A stretch of DNA of 64,000 nucleotides from Petrolisthes cinctipes. Taxonomy: Eukaryota; Arthropoda; Malacostraca; Decapoda; Porcellanidae. Numbering within the stretch: position 1 is the first letter of the stretch; the number at the start of each line of letters is the position of its first letter. Positions 47,240-60,708 of this stretch are shown here, in pieces. Where the stretch lies: the NCBI GenBank assembly GCA_033782935.1, contig JAWQEG010001306.1, forward strand, positions 372,001 through 436,000, in the 5' to 3' direction. The position numbers and the translations under genes are program-made. The notes beneath the pieces were generated by a model that saw nothing but the letters and a program-made list of their open reading frames with translations, was not told the DNA's origin and did not search any database.

Positions 47240-50200
47240 GTGCTAGAATATTTTCAAAATATAGGCTCAAAACATGCTAAAAATCGATATTTTAGGTGCC
47301 AAAAAGTCGATATCTCAAATTAAGGCCCAAAACACCCGAAAATTCGATATTTAGGGGTCCCAGAAGCGATCTGTACATGCCTACTCCGAGTTAGAGTATT
47401 TTCAAAATACAGGCCAAAAACATACTGAAAATCGATCTTTTAGGTGCCCAAAAGTCGATATGTGCATGCATCTTCTGTACCCGTTTATATCTCAAATTCT
47501 CGCCCTAAACACCCGAAAATTCGATATTTTTGGGTCCCAGAAGCAATCTGTACATGCCTACTCAGTGCTAGAATGTTTTCAAAATATAGGCCAAAAACAT
47601 ATTGAAAATCGATCTTTTAGGTGCCCAAAAGTCGATATGTGCATGCATCTTCTGTACCCGTTTATATCTCAAATTCTGGTCCTAAACACCCGAAAATTCA
47701 ATATTTTGGGGTCCCAGAAGCAATCTGTACATGCCTACTCAATGCTAGAATATTTTCAAAATATAGGCTAAAATCATGCTAAAAATCGATATTTTAGGTG
47801 CCAAAAAGTCGATATCCCAAATAAAGGCCCAAAACACCCGAAAATTCGATATTTTGGGGTCCCAGAAGCGATCTGTACATGCATACTCCGTGTTAGAGTA
47901 TTTTCAAAATACAGGCCCAAAACATGCTCAAAATCGATGTTCTAGGTGCCAAAAAGTCGATATGTGCATGCATCTTCTGTACTCGTTTATATCTCAAATT
48001 CAAGCTCAAAACAACCGAAAATTCGATATTTAGGGGTCTCGGAAGCGATCTGTACATGCCTACTCAGTGCTAGAATATTTTCAAAATATAGGCTCAAAAC
48101 ATGCTATAAACCGATATTTTAGGTGCGTTAAGGCGATATCTCAAATTCAGGCCCAAAACACCTGAAAATTCGATATTTTGGGGTCAAAGAAGCGATCTGT
48201 ACATGCCTACTCCGTGTTAGAGTATTTTCAAAATACAGGCCCAAAACATGCTCAAAATCGATGTTTTAGGTGCCCAAAGTCAATATGTGCATGAATCTTC
48301 TGTACCCGTTTATATCTCAAATTCTGGCCCTAAACACCCGAAAATTCGATATTTTGGGGTCCCAGAAGCGATCTGTACATGCCTACTCAGTGCTAGAATG
48401 TTTTCAAAATATAGGCTCAAAACATGCTCAAAATCGATATTTTAGGTGCCTAAAAGTCGATATGTGCATGCATCTTCTGTACTCGTTTATATCTCAAATT
48501 CAGGCTCAAAACACCCGAAAATTCGATATTTTGGGGTCCCAGAACCAATCTGTACATGCCTACTCAGTGCTAGAATATTTTCAAAATATAGGCTCAAAAC
48601 ATGCTAAAAATCGATATTTTAGTTGCGTAAAGGCGATATCTCAAATTCAGGCCCAAAACACCCGAAAATTCGATATTATGGGGTCCCAGAAGCGATCTGT
48701 ACATGCCTACTCCGTGTTAGAGTATTTACAAAATACAGGCCAAAAACATGCTCAAAATCGATGTTTTAGGTGCCCAAAAGTCGATATGTGCATGCATCTT
48801 CAGTACCCGTTTATATCTCAAATTCAGGCTCAAAACACCCGAAAATTCAATATTTTATGGTCCCAGAAGCAATCTGTACATGCCTACTCAGTGCTAGAGT
48901 ATTTTCAAAATTCAGTCCCAAAACATGCTGAAAATCGATATTTTTGGTGCCCAAAGTCAATATGTGTATGCATCTTTTATACTCGTTTATATCTCAAATT
49001 CAGGCTCAAAACACCCGAAAATTCGATATTTTTGGGTCCCAGAAGCGATCTGTACATGCCTAATCAGTGCTACTGAATGTTTTCAAATTATAGGCTCAAA
49101 ACATGCTCAAATTCGATATTTTAGGTGCCCAAAAGTCGATATGTGCATGCATCTTCTGTACCCGTTTATATCTCAAATTCAGGCTCAAAACACCCGAAAA
49201 TTCAATATTTTGGGGTCCCAGAAGCAATCTGTACATGCCTACTCAGTGCTAGAATATTTTCAAAATATAGGCTAAAAACATGCTAAAAATCGATCTTTTA
49301 GGTGCCAAAAAGTCGATATCTCAAATTCAGTCCCAAAACACCCGAAAATTTGATATTTAGCGGTCGCAGAAGCGATCTGTACATGCCTACTCCGTGTTAG
49401 AGTATTTTCAAAATACAGGCCAAAAACATACTGAAAATCGATCTTTTAGGTGCCCAAAAGTCGATATGTGCATGCATCTTCTGTACCCGTTTATATCTCA
49501 AATTCTGGCCCTAAACACCCGAAAATTCAATATTTTGGGGTCCCAGAAGCAATCTGTACATGCCTACTCAGTGCTAGAATATTTTCAAAATATAGGCTAA
49601 AAACATGCTAAAAATCGATATTTTAGGTGCCAAAAAGTCGATATCTCAAATTAAGGCCCAAAACACCCGAATATTCGATATTTAGGGGTCCCAGAAGCGA
49701 TCTGTACATGCCTACTCCGTGTTAGAGTATTTTCAAAATACAGGACAAAAACATACTGAAAATCGATCTTTTAGGTGCCCAAAAGTCGATATGTGCATGC
49801 ATTTTCTGTACCCGTTTATATCTCAAATTCTGGCCCTAAACACCCTAAAATTCGATATTTTTGGGTCCCAGAAGCGATCTGTACATGCCTACTCAGTGCT
49901 AGAATGTTATCAAAATATAGGCTCAAAACAAGCTCAAAATCGATATTTTAGGTGCCCAAAAGTCGATATGTCCATGCATCTTCTTTACTCGTTTATATCT
50001 CAAATTCAGGCTCAAAACACCCGAAAATTCGATATTTTGGGGTCCCAGAAGCTATCTGTACATGCCTACTCCGTGTTAGAGTATTTTCAAAATTCAGTCC
50101 CAAAACATGCTGAAAATCGATATTTTTGGTGCCCAAAGTCAATATGTGTATGCATCTTTTATACTCGTTTATATCTCAAATTCAGGCTCAAAACACCCGA

Positions 50201-53200
50201 AAATTCGATATTTTGGGGTCCCAGAAGCGATCTGTACATGCCTAATCAGTGCTAGAATGTTTTCAAAATATAGGCTCAAAACATGCTCAAAATCGATATT
50301 TTAGGTGCCCAAAAGTCGATATGTGCATACATCTTCTGTACCCGTTTATATCTCAAATTCAGGCTCAAAACACTCGAAAATTCGGTATTTTGGGGTCCCA
50401 GAAGGAATCTGTACATGCCTACTCAGTGCTAGAATATTTTCAAAATATAGGCTAAAAACATGCTACAAATCGATATTTTAGGTGCCAAAAAGTCGATATC
50501 TCAAATTCAGTCCCAAAACACCCGAAAATTCGATATTTTGGGGTCCCAGAAGCGATCTGTACATGCCTACTCCGTGTTAGAGTATTTTCAAAATACATGC
50601 CCAAAACATGCTGAAAGTCGATATTTTAGATGCCCAAAGTCAATATGTGCATGTATCTTCTGTACACGTTTATATCTCAAATTCAGGCTTAAAACACCCG
50701 AAAATTCAATACTTTCGGGTTCCAGAAGCAATCTGTACATGCCTACTCCGTGTTAGAGTATTTTCAAAATACAGCCCAAAAACATACTGAAAATCGAACT
50801 TTTAGGTGCCCAAAAGTCGATAAGTGCATGCATCTTCTGTACATGTTTATATCTCAAATTCTAGCTCAAAACACCCGAAAATTCGATATTTAGGGGTCCC
50901 AGAAGCGATCTGTACATGCCTACTCAGTGCTAGAATATTTTCAAAATATAGGCTCAAAACATACTATAAATAGATATTTTAGGTGCGTAAAGGAGATATC
51001 TCAAGTTCAGGCCCAAAACACCCGAAAATTCGATGTTTTGAGGTCCCAGAAGCGATCTGTACATGCCTACTCCGTGTTAGAGTATTTTCAAAATACAGGC
51101 CCAAAACATGCTCAAAATCGATGTTTTAGGTGCCGAAAGTCAATAAGTGCAAGAATCTTCTGTACCCGTTTATATCTCAAATTCGGGCCCTAAACACCCG
51201 AAAATTCGATATTTTGGGGTCCCAGAAGCGATCTGTACATGCCTACTCAGTGCTAGAATGTTTTCAAAATATAGGCTCAAAACATGCTCAAAATCGATAT
51301 TTTAGGTGCTCAAAAGTCGATATGTGCATGCATCTTCAGTACTCGTTTATATCTCAAATTCAGGCTCAAAACACCCGAAAATTCGATATTTTGGGGTCCC
51401 AGAAGCAATCTGTACATGCCTACTCAGTGCTAGAATATTTTCAAAATATAGGCTAAAAACATGCTAAAAATCGATATTTTAGGTGCGTAAAGGCGATATC
51501 TCAAATTCAGGCCCAAAACACCCAAAAATTCGATATTTAGGGGTCCCAGAAGCGATCTGTACATGCCTACTCCGTGTTAGAGTTTTTTCAAAATACAGGC
51601 CAAAAACATACTGAAAATCGATCTTTTAGGTGCCCAAAAGTCGATACGTGCTGCATCTTCTGTACCCGTTTATATCTCAAATTCTGGCCCTAAACACCCG
51701 AAAATTCGATATTTTGGGGTCCCAGAAGCGATCTGTACATGCCTACTCAGTGCTAGAATGTTTTCAAAATATAGTCTCAAAACTTGCTCAAAATCGATAT
51801 TTTAGGTGCCCGTAGGTCGATATGTGCATGCATCTTCTGTACTCGTTTATATCTCAAATTCAGGCTCAAAACACCCGAAAATTCGATATTTTGGGGTCCC
51901 AGAAGCGATCTGTACATGCCTACTCAGTGCTAGAATATTTTCAAAATATAGGCTCAAAACATGCTAAAAATCGATATTTTAGGTGCGTAAAGGCGATATC
52001 TCAAATTCAGGCCCAAAACGCCCGAAAATTCGATATTATTAGGTCCCAGAAGCGATCTGTACATGCCTACTCCGTGTTAGAGTATTTATAAAATACAGGC
52101 CCAAAACATGCTCAAAATCTTTGTTTTAGGTGCCCAAAAGTCGATACGTGCATGCATCTTCAGTACCCGTTTATATCTCAAATTCAGGCTCAAAACACCC
52201 GAAAATTCAATATTTAGGTGTCCCAGAAGCGATCTGTACATGCCTACTCAGTGCAAGAATATTTTCAAAATATAGGCTCAAAACATGCTAAAAATCGATA
52301 TTTTAGGTGCGTAAAGGCGATATCTCAAATTCAGGCCCAAAACACCCGAAAATTCGATATTTAGGGGTCCCAGAAGCGATCTGTACATGCCTACTCCGTG
52401 TTAGAGTATTTTCAAAATACAGGCCCAAAACATGCTGAAAATAGATAGTTTAGATGCCTAAAGTCAATATGTGCATGTATTTTCTGTACCCGTTTATATC
52501 TCAAATTCAGGCTCAAAACACCCGAAAATTCAATATTTTGGGGTCCCAGAAGCGATCTGTACATGCCTACTCCGTGTTAGAGTATTTTCAAAATATATGC
52601 TCAAAACATGCTAAAAATCGATATTTTAGGTGCAAAAAAGTCGATATCTCAAATTAAGGCCCAAAACACCCAAAAATTCGATATTTAGGGGTCCCAGAAG
52701 GGATCTGTACATGCCTACTCCGTGTTAGAGTATTTGCAAATTACAGGCCAAAAACATACTGAAAATCGATCTTTTAGGTGCCCAAAAGTCGATATGTGCA
52801 TGCATCTTCTGTACCCGTTTATATCTCAAATTCTGGCCCTAAACACCCGAAAATTCGATATTTTGGGGTCCCAGAAGCGATCTGTACATGCGTACTCCGT
52901 GTTAGAGTATTTTCAAAATTCAGGCCCAAAACATGCTGAAAATCGATATTTTTGGTGCCCAAAGTCAATATGTGTATGCATCTTCTATACTCGTTTATAT
53001 CTCAAATTCAGGCTCAAAACACCCGAAAATTCGATATTTTGGGGTCCCAGAAGCGATCTGTACATGCCTACTCAGTGCTAGAATATTTTCAAAATATAGG
53101 CTCAAAACATGCTAAAAATAGATATTTTAGGTGCGGAAAGGCGATATCTCAAATTAAGGCCCAAAACACCCGAAAATTCGATATTTAGGGGTCCCAGAAG

Positions 53201-53665
53201 CGATCTGTACATGCCTACTCCGTGTTAGAGTATTTTCAAAATACAGGCCCAAAACATGCTCAAAATCGATGTTTTAGGTGCCAAAAAGTCGATATGTGCA
53301 TGCATCTCCAGTACCCGTTTATATCTCAAATTCAGGCTCAAAACACCCGAAAATTCGACATTTTGGGGTTCCAGAAGCGATCTGTACATGCCTACTCCGT
53401 GTTAGAGTATTTTCAAAATACATGCCCAAAACATGCTGAAAATCGATATTTTAGATGCCCAAAGTCAATATGTGCATGTATCTTCTGTACCCGTTTATAT
53501 CTCAAATTCAGGCTCAAAACACCCGAAAATTCAATATTTTGGGGTTCAAGAAGCAATCTGTACATGCCTACTCCGTGTTAGAGTATTTTCAAAATATAGG
53601 CCAAAAACATACTGAAAATCGATCTTTTAGGTGCTCAAAAGTCGATATGTTCATGCATCTTCTGT

Positions 53666-53670
53666 ACTCA
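53666..53670. repeat. 81-bp-deletion monomer junction (8 of 9)
   Basis: Same join; equivalent to 46217 at an offset of 7450. Confidence 0.94.
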
Positions 53671-54263
53671 GTGCTAGAATATTTTCAAAATATAGGCTCA
53701 AAACATGCTAAAAATCGATATTTTAGGTGCCAAAAAGTCGATATCTCAAATTAAGGCCCAAAACACCCGAAAATTCGATATTTAGGGGTCCCAGAAGCGA
53801 TCTGTACATGCCTACTCCGAGTTAGAGTATTTTCAAAATACAGGCCAAAAACATACTGAAAATCGATCTTTTAGGTGCCCAAAAGTCGATATGTGCATGC
53901 ATCTTCTGTACCCGTTTATATCTCAAATTCTCGCCCTAAACACCCGAAAATTCGATATTTTTGGGTCCCAGAAGCAATCTGTACATGCCTACTCAGTGCT
54001 AGAATGTTTTCAAAATATAGGCCAAAAACATATTGAAAATCGATCTTTTAGGTGCCCAAAAGTCGATATGTGCATGCATCTTCTGTACCCGTTTATATCT
54101 CAAATTCTGGTCCTAAACACCCGAAAATTCAATATTTTGGGGTCCCAGAAGCAATCTGTACATGCCTACTCAATGCTAGAATATTTTCAAAATATAGGCT
54201 AAAATCATGCTAAAAATCGATCTTTTAGGTGCTCAAAAGTCGATATGTTCATGCATCTTCTGT

Positions 54264-54268
54264 ACTCA
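54264..54268. repeat. 81-bp-deletion monomer junction (9 of 9)
   Basis: Same join; equivalent to 46815 at an offset of 7450. Confidence 0.94.
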
Positions 54269-55140
54269 GTGCTAGAATATTTTCAAAATATAGGCTCAAA
54301 ACATGCTAAAAATCGATATTTTAGGTGCCAAAAAGTCGATATCTCAAATTAAGGCCCAAAACACCCGAAAATTCGATATTTAGGGGTCCCAGAAGCGATC
54401 TGTACATGCCTACTCCGAGTTAGAGTATTTTCAAAATACAGGCCAAAAACATACTGAAAATCGATCTTTTAGGTGCCCAAAAGTCGATATGTGCATGCAT
54501 CTTCTGTACCCGTTTATATCTCAAATTCTCGCCCTAAACACCCGAAAATTCGATATTTTTGAGTCCCAGAAGCAATCTGTACATGCCTACTCAGTGCTAG
54601 AATGTTTTCAAAATATAGGCCAAAAACATATTGAAAATCGATCTTTTAGGTGCCCAAAAGTCGATATGTGCATGCATCTTCTGTACCCGTTTATATCTCA
54701 AATTCTGGTCCTAAACACCCGAAAATTCAATATTTTGGGGTCCCAGAAGCAATCTGTACATGCCTACTCAATGCTAGAATATTTTCAAAATATAGGCTAA
54801 AATCATGCTAAAAATCGATATTTTAGGTGCCAAAAAGTCGATATCCCAAATAAAGGCCCAAAACACCCGAAAATTCGATATTTTGGGGTCCCAGAAGCGA
54901 TCTGTACATGCATACTCCGTGTTAGAGTATTTTCAAAATACAGGCCCAAAACATGCTCAAAATCGATGTTCTAGCTGCCAAAAAGTCGATATGTGCATGC
55001 ATCTTCTGTACTCGTTTATATCTCAAATTCAAGCTCAAAACAACCGAAAATTCGATATTTAGGGGTCTCGGAAGCGATCTGTACATGCCTACTCAGTGCT
55101 AGAATATTTTCAAAATATAGGCTCAAAACATGCTATAAAC

Positions 55141-55889
55141 CGATATTTTAGGTGCGTAAAGGAGATATCTCAAATTCAGGCCCAAAACACCCGAAAACTC
55201 GATATTTTGAGGTCCCAGAAGCGATCTGTACATGCCTACTCCGTGTTAGAGTATTTTCAAAATACAGGCCCAAAACATGGTCAAAATCGATGTTTTAGGT
55301 GCCGAAAGTCAATATGTGCATGAATCTTCTGTACCCGTTTATATCTCAAATTCTGGCCCTAAACACCCGAAAATTCGATATTTTGGGGTCCCAGAAGCGA
55401 TCTGTACATGCCTACTCAGTGCTAGAATGTTTTCAAAATATAGGCTCAAAACATGCTCAAAATCGATATTTTAGGTGCCCAAAAGTCGATATGTGCATGC
55501 ATCTTCTGTACTCGTTTATATCTCAAATTCAGGCTCAAAACACCCGAAAATTCGATATTTTGGGGTCCCAGAAGCAATCTGTACATGCCTACTCAGTGCT
55601 AGAATATTTTCAAAATATAGGCTCAAAACATGCTAAAAATCGATATTTTAGGTGCGTAAAGGCGATATCTCAAATTCAGGCCCAAAACACCCGAAAATTC
55701 GATATTATGGGGTCCCAGAAGCGATCTGTACATGCCTACTCCGTGTTAGAGTATTTACAAAATACAGGCCAAAAACATGCTCAAAATCGATGTTTTAGGT
55801 GCTCAAAAGTCGATATGTGCATGAATCTTCAGTACCCGTTTATATCTCAAATTCTGGCCCTAAACACCCGAAAATTCAATAGTTTGGGG
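55141..55889. repeat. Diverged partial third copy of the 7450-bp block start
   Basis: About 55.15-55.8 kb resembles 48.13-48.8 kb at an offset of 7029 but is more diverged. Its first S' tail (GCGTAAAGGAG) and TTTTGAGGTCCC resemble 43.5 and 51.0 kb instead. It therefore looks like a mosaic of two positions in the same block. Confidence 0.75.
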
Positions 55890-58800
55890 TCCCAGAAGCA
55901 ATCTGTACATGCCTACTCAGTGCTAGAATATTTTCAAAATATAGGCTAAAAACATGCTAAAAATCGATATTTTAGGTGCCAAAAAGTCGATATCTCAAAT
56001 TAAGGCCCAAAACACCCGAAAATTCGATATTTAGGGGTCCCAGAAGCGATCTGTACATGCCTACTCCGTGTTAGAGTTTTTTCAAAATACAGGCCAAAAA
56101 CATACTGAAAATTGATCTTTTAGGTGCCCAAAAGTCGATACGTGCATGCATCTTCTGTACCCGTTTATATCTCAAATTCAAGCCCTAAACACCCGAAAAT
56201 TCGATATTTTTGGGTCCCAGAAGCGATCTGTACATGCCTACTCAGTGCTAGAATGTTATCAAAATATAGGCTCAAAACATGCTCAAAATCGATATTTTAG
56301 GAGCCCAAAAGTCGATATATCCATGCATCTTCTGTACTCGTTTATATCTCAAATTCAAGCTCAAAACACCCGAAAATTCGATATTTTGAGATCCAAGAAG
56401 CGATCTGTACATGCCTACTCTGTGCTAGAATATTTTCAAAATATAGGCTCAAAACATGCTAAAAATCGATATTTTAGGTGTTGAAAGGCGATATCTCAAA
56501 TTCAGGCCCAAAACACCCGAAAATTCGATATTTAGGGGTCCCAGAAAATCTGTACATGCCTTCTCCGTGCTAGAGTATTTTCAAAATACAGGCCAAAAAC
56601 ATACTAAAAATCGATCTTTTAGGTGCCCAAAAGTCGATATGTGCATGCATCTTCTGTACCCGTTTATATCTCAAATTCTGGCCCTAAACACCCGAAAATT
56701 CGATATTTTGGGGTCCCAGAAGCGATCTGTACATGCCTACTCCGTGTTAGAGTATTTTCAAAATTCAGTCCCAAAACATGCTGAAAATCGATATTTTTGG
56801 TGCCCAAAGTCAATATGTGTATGCATCCTTTATACTCGTTTATATCTCAAATTCAGGCTCAAAACACCCGAAACTTCGATATTTTGGGGTCCCAGAAGCG
56901 AACTGTACATGCCTAATCAGTGCTAGAATGTTTTCAAAATATAAGCTCAAAACATGCTCAAAATCGATATTTTAGGTGCCAAATAGTCGATATCTCAAAT
57001 TCAGTCCCTAAACACCCGAAAATTCGATATTTTGGGGTCCCAGAAGCGATCTGTACATGCCTACTCCGTGTTAGAGTATTTTCAAAATTAAGGCCCAAAA
57101 CATGCTGAAAATCGATATTTTTGGTGCCCAAAGTCAATATGTGTATGCATCTTCCATACTCGTTTATATCTCAAATTCAGGCTCAAAACACCCAAAAATT
57201 CGATATTTTGGGGTCCCAGAAGCGATCTGTACATGCCTACTCAGTGCTAGAATGTTTTCAAAATATAGGCTCAAAACATGCTCAAAATCGATATTTTAGG
57301 TGCCCAAAAGTCGATATGTGCATGCATCTTCTGTACACGTTTATATCTCAAATTCAGTCTCAAAACACCCGAAAATTCAATATTTTGGGGTCCCAGAAGC
57401 AATCTGTACATGCCTACTCAGTGCTAGAATATTTTCAAAATATAGGCTCAAAACATGCTAAAAATCGATATTTTAGGTGTTGAAAGGCGATATCTCAAAT
57501 TCAGGCCCAAAACACCCGAAACTTCGATATTTAGGGGTCCCAGAAGCGATCTGTACATGCCTACTCCGTGTTAGAGTATTTTCAAAATACAGGCCAAAAA
57601 CATGCTCAAAATCGATGTTTTAAGTGCCAAAAAGTCGATATGTGCATGCATCTTCAGTACCCGTTTATATCTCAAATTCAGGCTCAAAACACCCGAAAAT
57701 TCGATATTTTGGGGTCCCAGAAGCGATCTGTACATGCCTACTCCGTGTTAGAGTATTTTCAAAATACATGCCCAAAACATGCTAAAAATCGATATTTTAG
57801 ATGCCCAAAGTCAATATGTGCATGTATTTTCTGTACCCGTTTATATCTCAAATTCAGGCTCAAAACACCCGAAAATTCAATATTTTGGGGTCCCAGAAGC
57901 AATCTGTACATGCCTACTCAGTGCTAGAATATTTTCAAAATATAGGCTCAAAACATGCTAAAAATCGATATTTTAGGTGCCAAAAAGTCGATATCTCAAA
58001 TTAAGGCCCAAAACACCCGAAAATTCGATATTTAGGGGTCCCAGAATGGATCTGTACATGCCTACTCCGTGTTAGAGTATTTTCAAAATACAGGCCAAAA
58101 ACATACTGAAAATCGATCTTTTAGGTGCCCAAAAGTCGATATGTGTTTGCATCTTCTGTACCCGTTTATATCTTAAATTCTGGCCCTAAACACCCGAAAA
58201 TTCGATATTTTGGGGTCCCAGAAGCGATCTGTACATGCCTACTCCGTGTTAGAGTATTTTCAAAATTCAGGCCCAAAACATGCTGAAAATCGATATTTTT
58301 GGGGCCCAAAATCAATATGTGTATGCATCTTCCATTCTCGTTCATATCTCAAATTCAGGCTCAAAACACCCGAAAATTCGATATTTTGGGGTCCCAGAAA
58401 CGATCTGTACATGCTTACTCAGTGCTAGAATGTTTTCTAAATATAGGCTCAAAACATGCTCAAAATCGATATTTTAGGAGCCCAAAAGTCGATATGTGCA
58501 TGCATCTTCTGTACTCGTTTATATCTCAAATTCAGGCTCAAAACACCCGAAAATTCGATATTTTGGGGTCCCAGAAGCGATCTGTACATGCCTACTCAGT
58601 GCTAGAATATTTTCAAAATATAGGCTCAAAACATGCTAAAAATCGATATTTTAGGTGCGTAAAGGCGATATCTCAAATTCAGGCCCAAAACACCCGAAAA
58701 TTCGATATTATGGGGTCCCAGAAGCGATCTGTACATGCCTACTCCGTGTTAGAGTATTTATAAAATACAGGCCCAAAACATGCTCAAAATCGATGTTTTA

Positions 58801-59246
58801 GGTGCCCAAAAGTCGATACGTGCATGCATCTTCAGAACCCGTTTATATCTCAAATTCAGGCTCAAAACACCCGAAAATTCAATATTTTGGGGTCCCAACA
58901 GCAATCTGTACATGCCTAGTCAGTGCTAGAATGTTTTCAAAATATAGGCTCAAAACATGCTCAAAATCGATCTTTTAGGTGCCCAAAAGTCGATATGTGC
59001 ATGCATCTTCTGTACCCGTTTATATCTCAAATTCTGGCCCAAAACACCCGAAAATTCGATATTATGGGGTCCCAGAAGCGATCTGTACATGTCTACTCCG
59101 TGTTAGAGTATTTTTAAAATACAGGCCCAAAACATGCTCAAAATCGATGTTTTAGGTGCCCAAAAGTCGATATGTGCATTCATCTTCAGTACCCGTTTAT
59201 ATCTCAAATTCTGGCCCTAAACACCAGAAAATTCAATATTTTTGGG
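55890..59246. repeat. Higher-order block of about 3.36 kb, copy 1 (second family member region)
   Basis: Matches 59247-61880 at an offset of 3357, changing to 3359 because of a two-base loss here near 56547 (CCAGAAAATCTG for CCAGAAGCGATCTG), then to 3182 after one 177-bp L monomer (about 58.03-58.21 kb) that copy 2 lacks. Shared markers are TATATCCATGC, GCTCTGTGCTAG, GTGTTGAAAGGCG, GCGAACTGTACATG and CCAAATAGTCG. Confidence 0.9.
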
Positions 59247-60708
59247 TCCCAGAAGCAATCTGTACATGCCTACTCAGTGCTAGAATATTTTCAAAATATA
59301 GGCTAAAAACATGCTAAAAATCGATATTTTAGGTGCCAAAAAGTCGATATCTCAAATTAAGGCCCAAAACACCCGAAAATTCGATATTTAGGGGTCCCAG
59401 AAGCGATCTGTACATGCCTACTCCGTGTTAGAGTTTTTTCAAAATACAGGCCAAAAACATACTGAAAATTGATCTTTTAGGTGCCCAAAAGTCGATACGT
59501 GCATGCATCTTCTGTACCCGTTTATATCTCAAATTCAAGCCCTAAACACCCGAAAATTCGATATTTTTGGGTCCCAGAAGCGATCTGTACATGCCTACTC
59601 AGTGCTAGAATGTTATCAAAATATAGGCTCAAAACATGCTCAAAATCGATATTTTAGGAGCCCAAAAGTCGATATATCCATGCATCTTCTGTACTCGTTT
59701 ATATCTCAAATTCAAGCTCAAAACACCCCAAAATTCGATATTTTGGGATACAAGAAGCGATCTGTACATGCCTACTCTGTGCTAGAATATTTTCAAAATA
59801 TAGGCTCAAAACATGCTAAAAATCGATATTTTAGGTGTTGAAAGGCGATATCTCAAATTCAGGCCCAAAACACCAGAAAATTCGATATTTAGGGGTCCCA
59901 GAAGCGATCTGTACATGCCTACTCCGTGCTAGAGTATTTTCAAAATACAGGCCAAAAACATACTAAAAATCGATCTTTTAGGTGCCCAAAAGTCGATATG
60001 TGCATGCATCTTCTGTACCCGTTTATATCTCAAATTCTGGCCCTAAACACCCGAAAATTCGATATTTTGGGGTCCCAGAAGCGATCTGTACATGCCTACT
60101 CCGTGTTAGAGTATTTTCAAAATTCAGTCCCAAAACATGCTGAAAATCAATATTTTTGGTGCCCAAAGTCAATATGTGTATGCATCTTTTATACTCGTTT
60201 ATATCTCAAATTCAGGCTCAAAACACCCGAAACTTCGATATTTTGGGGTCCCAGAAGCGAACTGTACATGCCTAATCAGTGCTAGAATGTTTTCAAAATA
60301 TAGGCTCAAAACATGCTCAAAATCGATATTTTAGGTGCCAAATAGTCGATATCTCAAATTCAGTCCCTAAACACCCGAAAATTCGATATTTTGGGGTCCC
60401 AGAAGCGATCTGTACATGCCTACTCCGTGTTAGAGTATTTTCAAAATTAAGGCCCAAAACATGCTGAAAATCGATATTTTTGGTGCCCAAAGTCAATATG
60501 TGTATGCATCTTCTATACTCGTTTATATCTCCAATTCAGGCTCAAAACACCCAAAAATTCGATATTTTGGGGTCCCAGAAGCGATCTGTACATGCCTACT
60601 CAGTGCTAGAATGTTTTCAAAATATAGGCTCAAAACATGCTCAAAATCGATATTTTAGGTGCCCAAAAGTCGATATGTGCATGCATCTTCTGTACACGTT
60701 TATATCTC

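Larger units (their letters stand above)
46441..47770. repeat. Local 598/421-bp tandem units
   Basis: A unit made of L (TTCTCGCCC), L (TTCTGGTCC), a 96-bp truncated monomer and S (177+177+96+148 = 598) is followed by a version lacking one L (421 bp), then by the L, L start of a third. The partner region in copy 2 has only the 598-bp step (53891 to 54489). Confidence 0.85.
40671..48120. repeat. 7450-bp tandem duplication, copy 1
   Basis: Collinear with 48121 onward at an offset of 7450 (40820 with 48270, 41944 with 49394, 43477 with 50927, 45483 with 52933, 45983 with 53433). The left edge is sharp: both copies share GCGTTAAGGCG, while sequence just before it differs. Over about 6.4 kb I noted fewer than 25 substitutions and no indels. 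Near the right end this copy holds about 421 bp more than copy 2, equal to 177+96+148. Confidence 0.93.
48121..55140. repeat. 7450-bp tandem duplication, copy 2 (about 421 bp shorter)
   Basis: Repeats 40671-48120. The offset is 7450 up to about 54.53 kb and 7029 from there (47460 with 54489, 47776 with 54805). Substitutions against copy 1 include AGAACCAATC (about 48544) and TTCTTTACTCG (about 49983). It ends at GCTATAAACCG, equivalent to 48110. Confidence 0.93.

Noticed and set aside
40671..55140. Treating the 7450-bp duplication as an assembly artefact
   Set aside because: The copies differ by scattered substitutions and by a 421-bp copy-number change, which argues for real divergence. Read-level checks would settle it.
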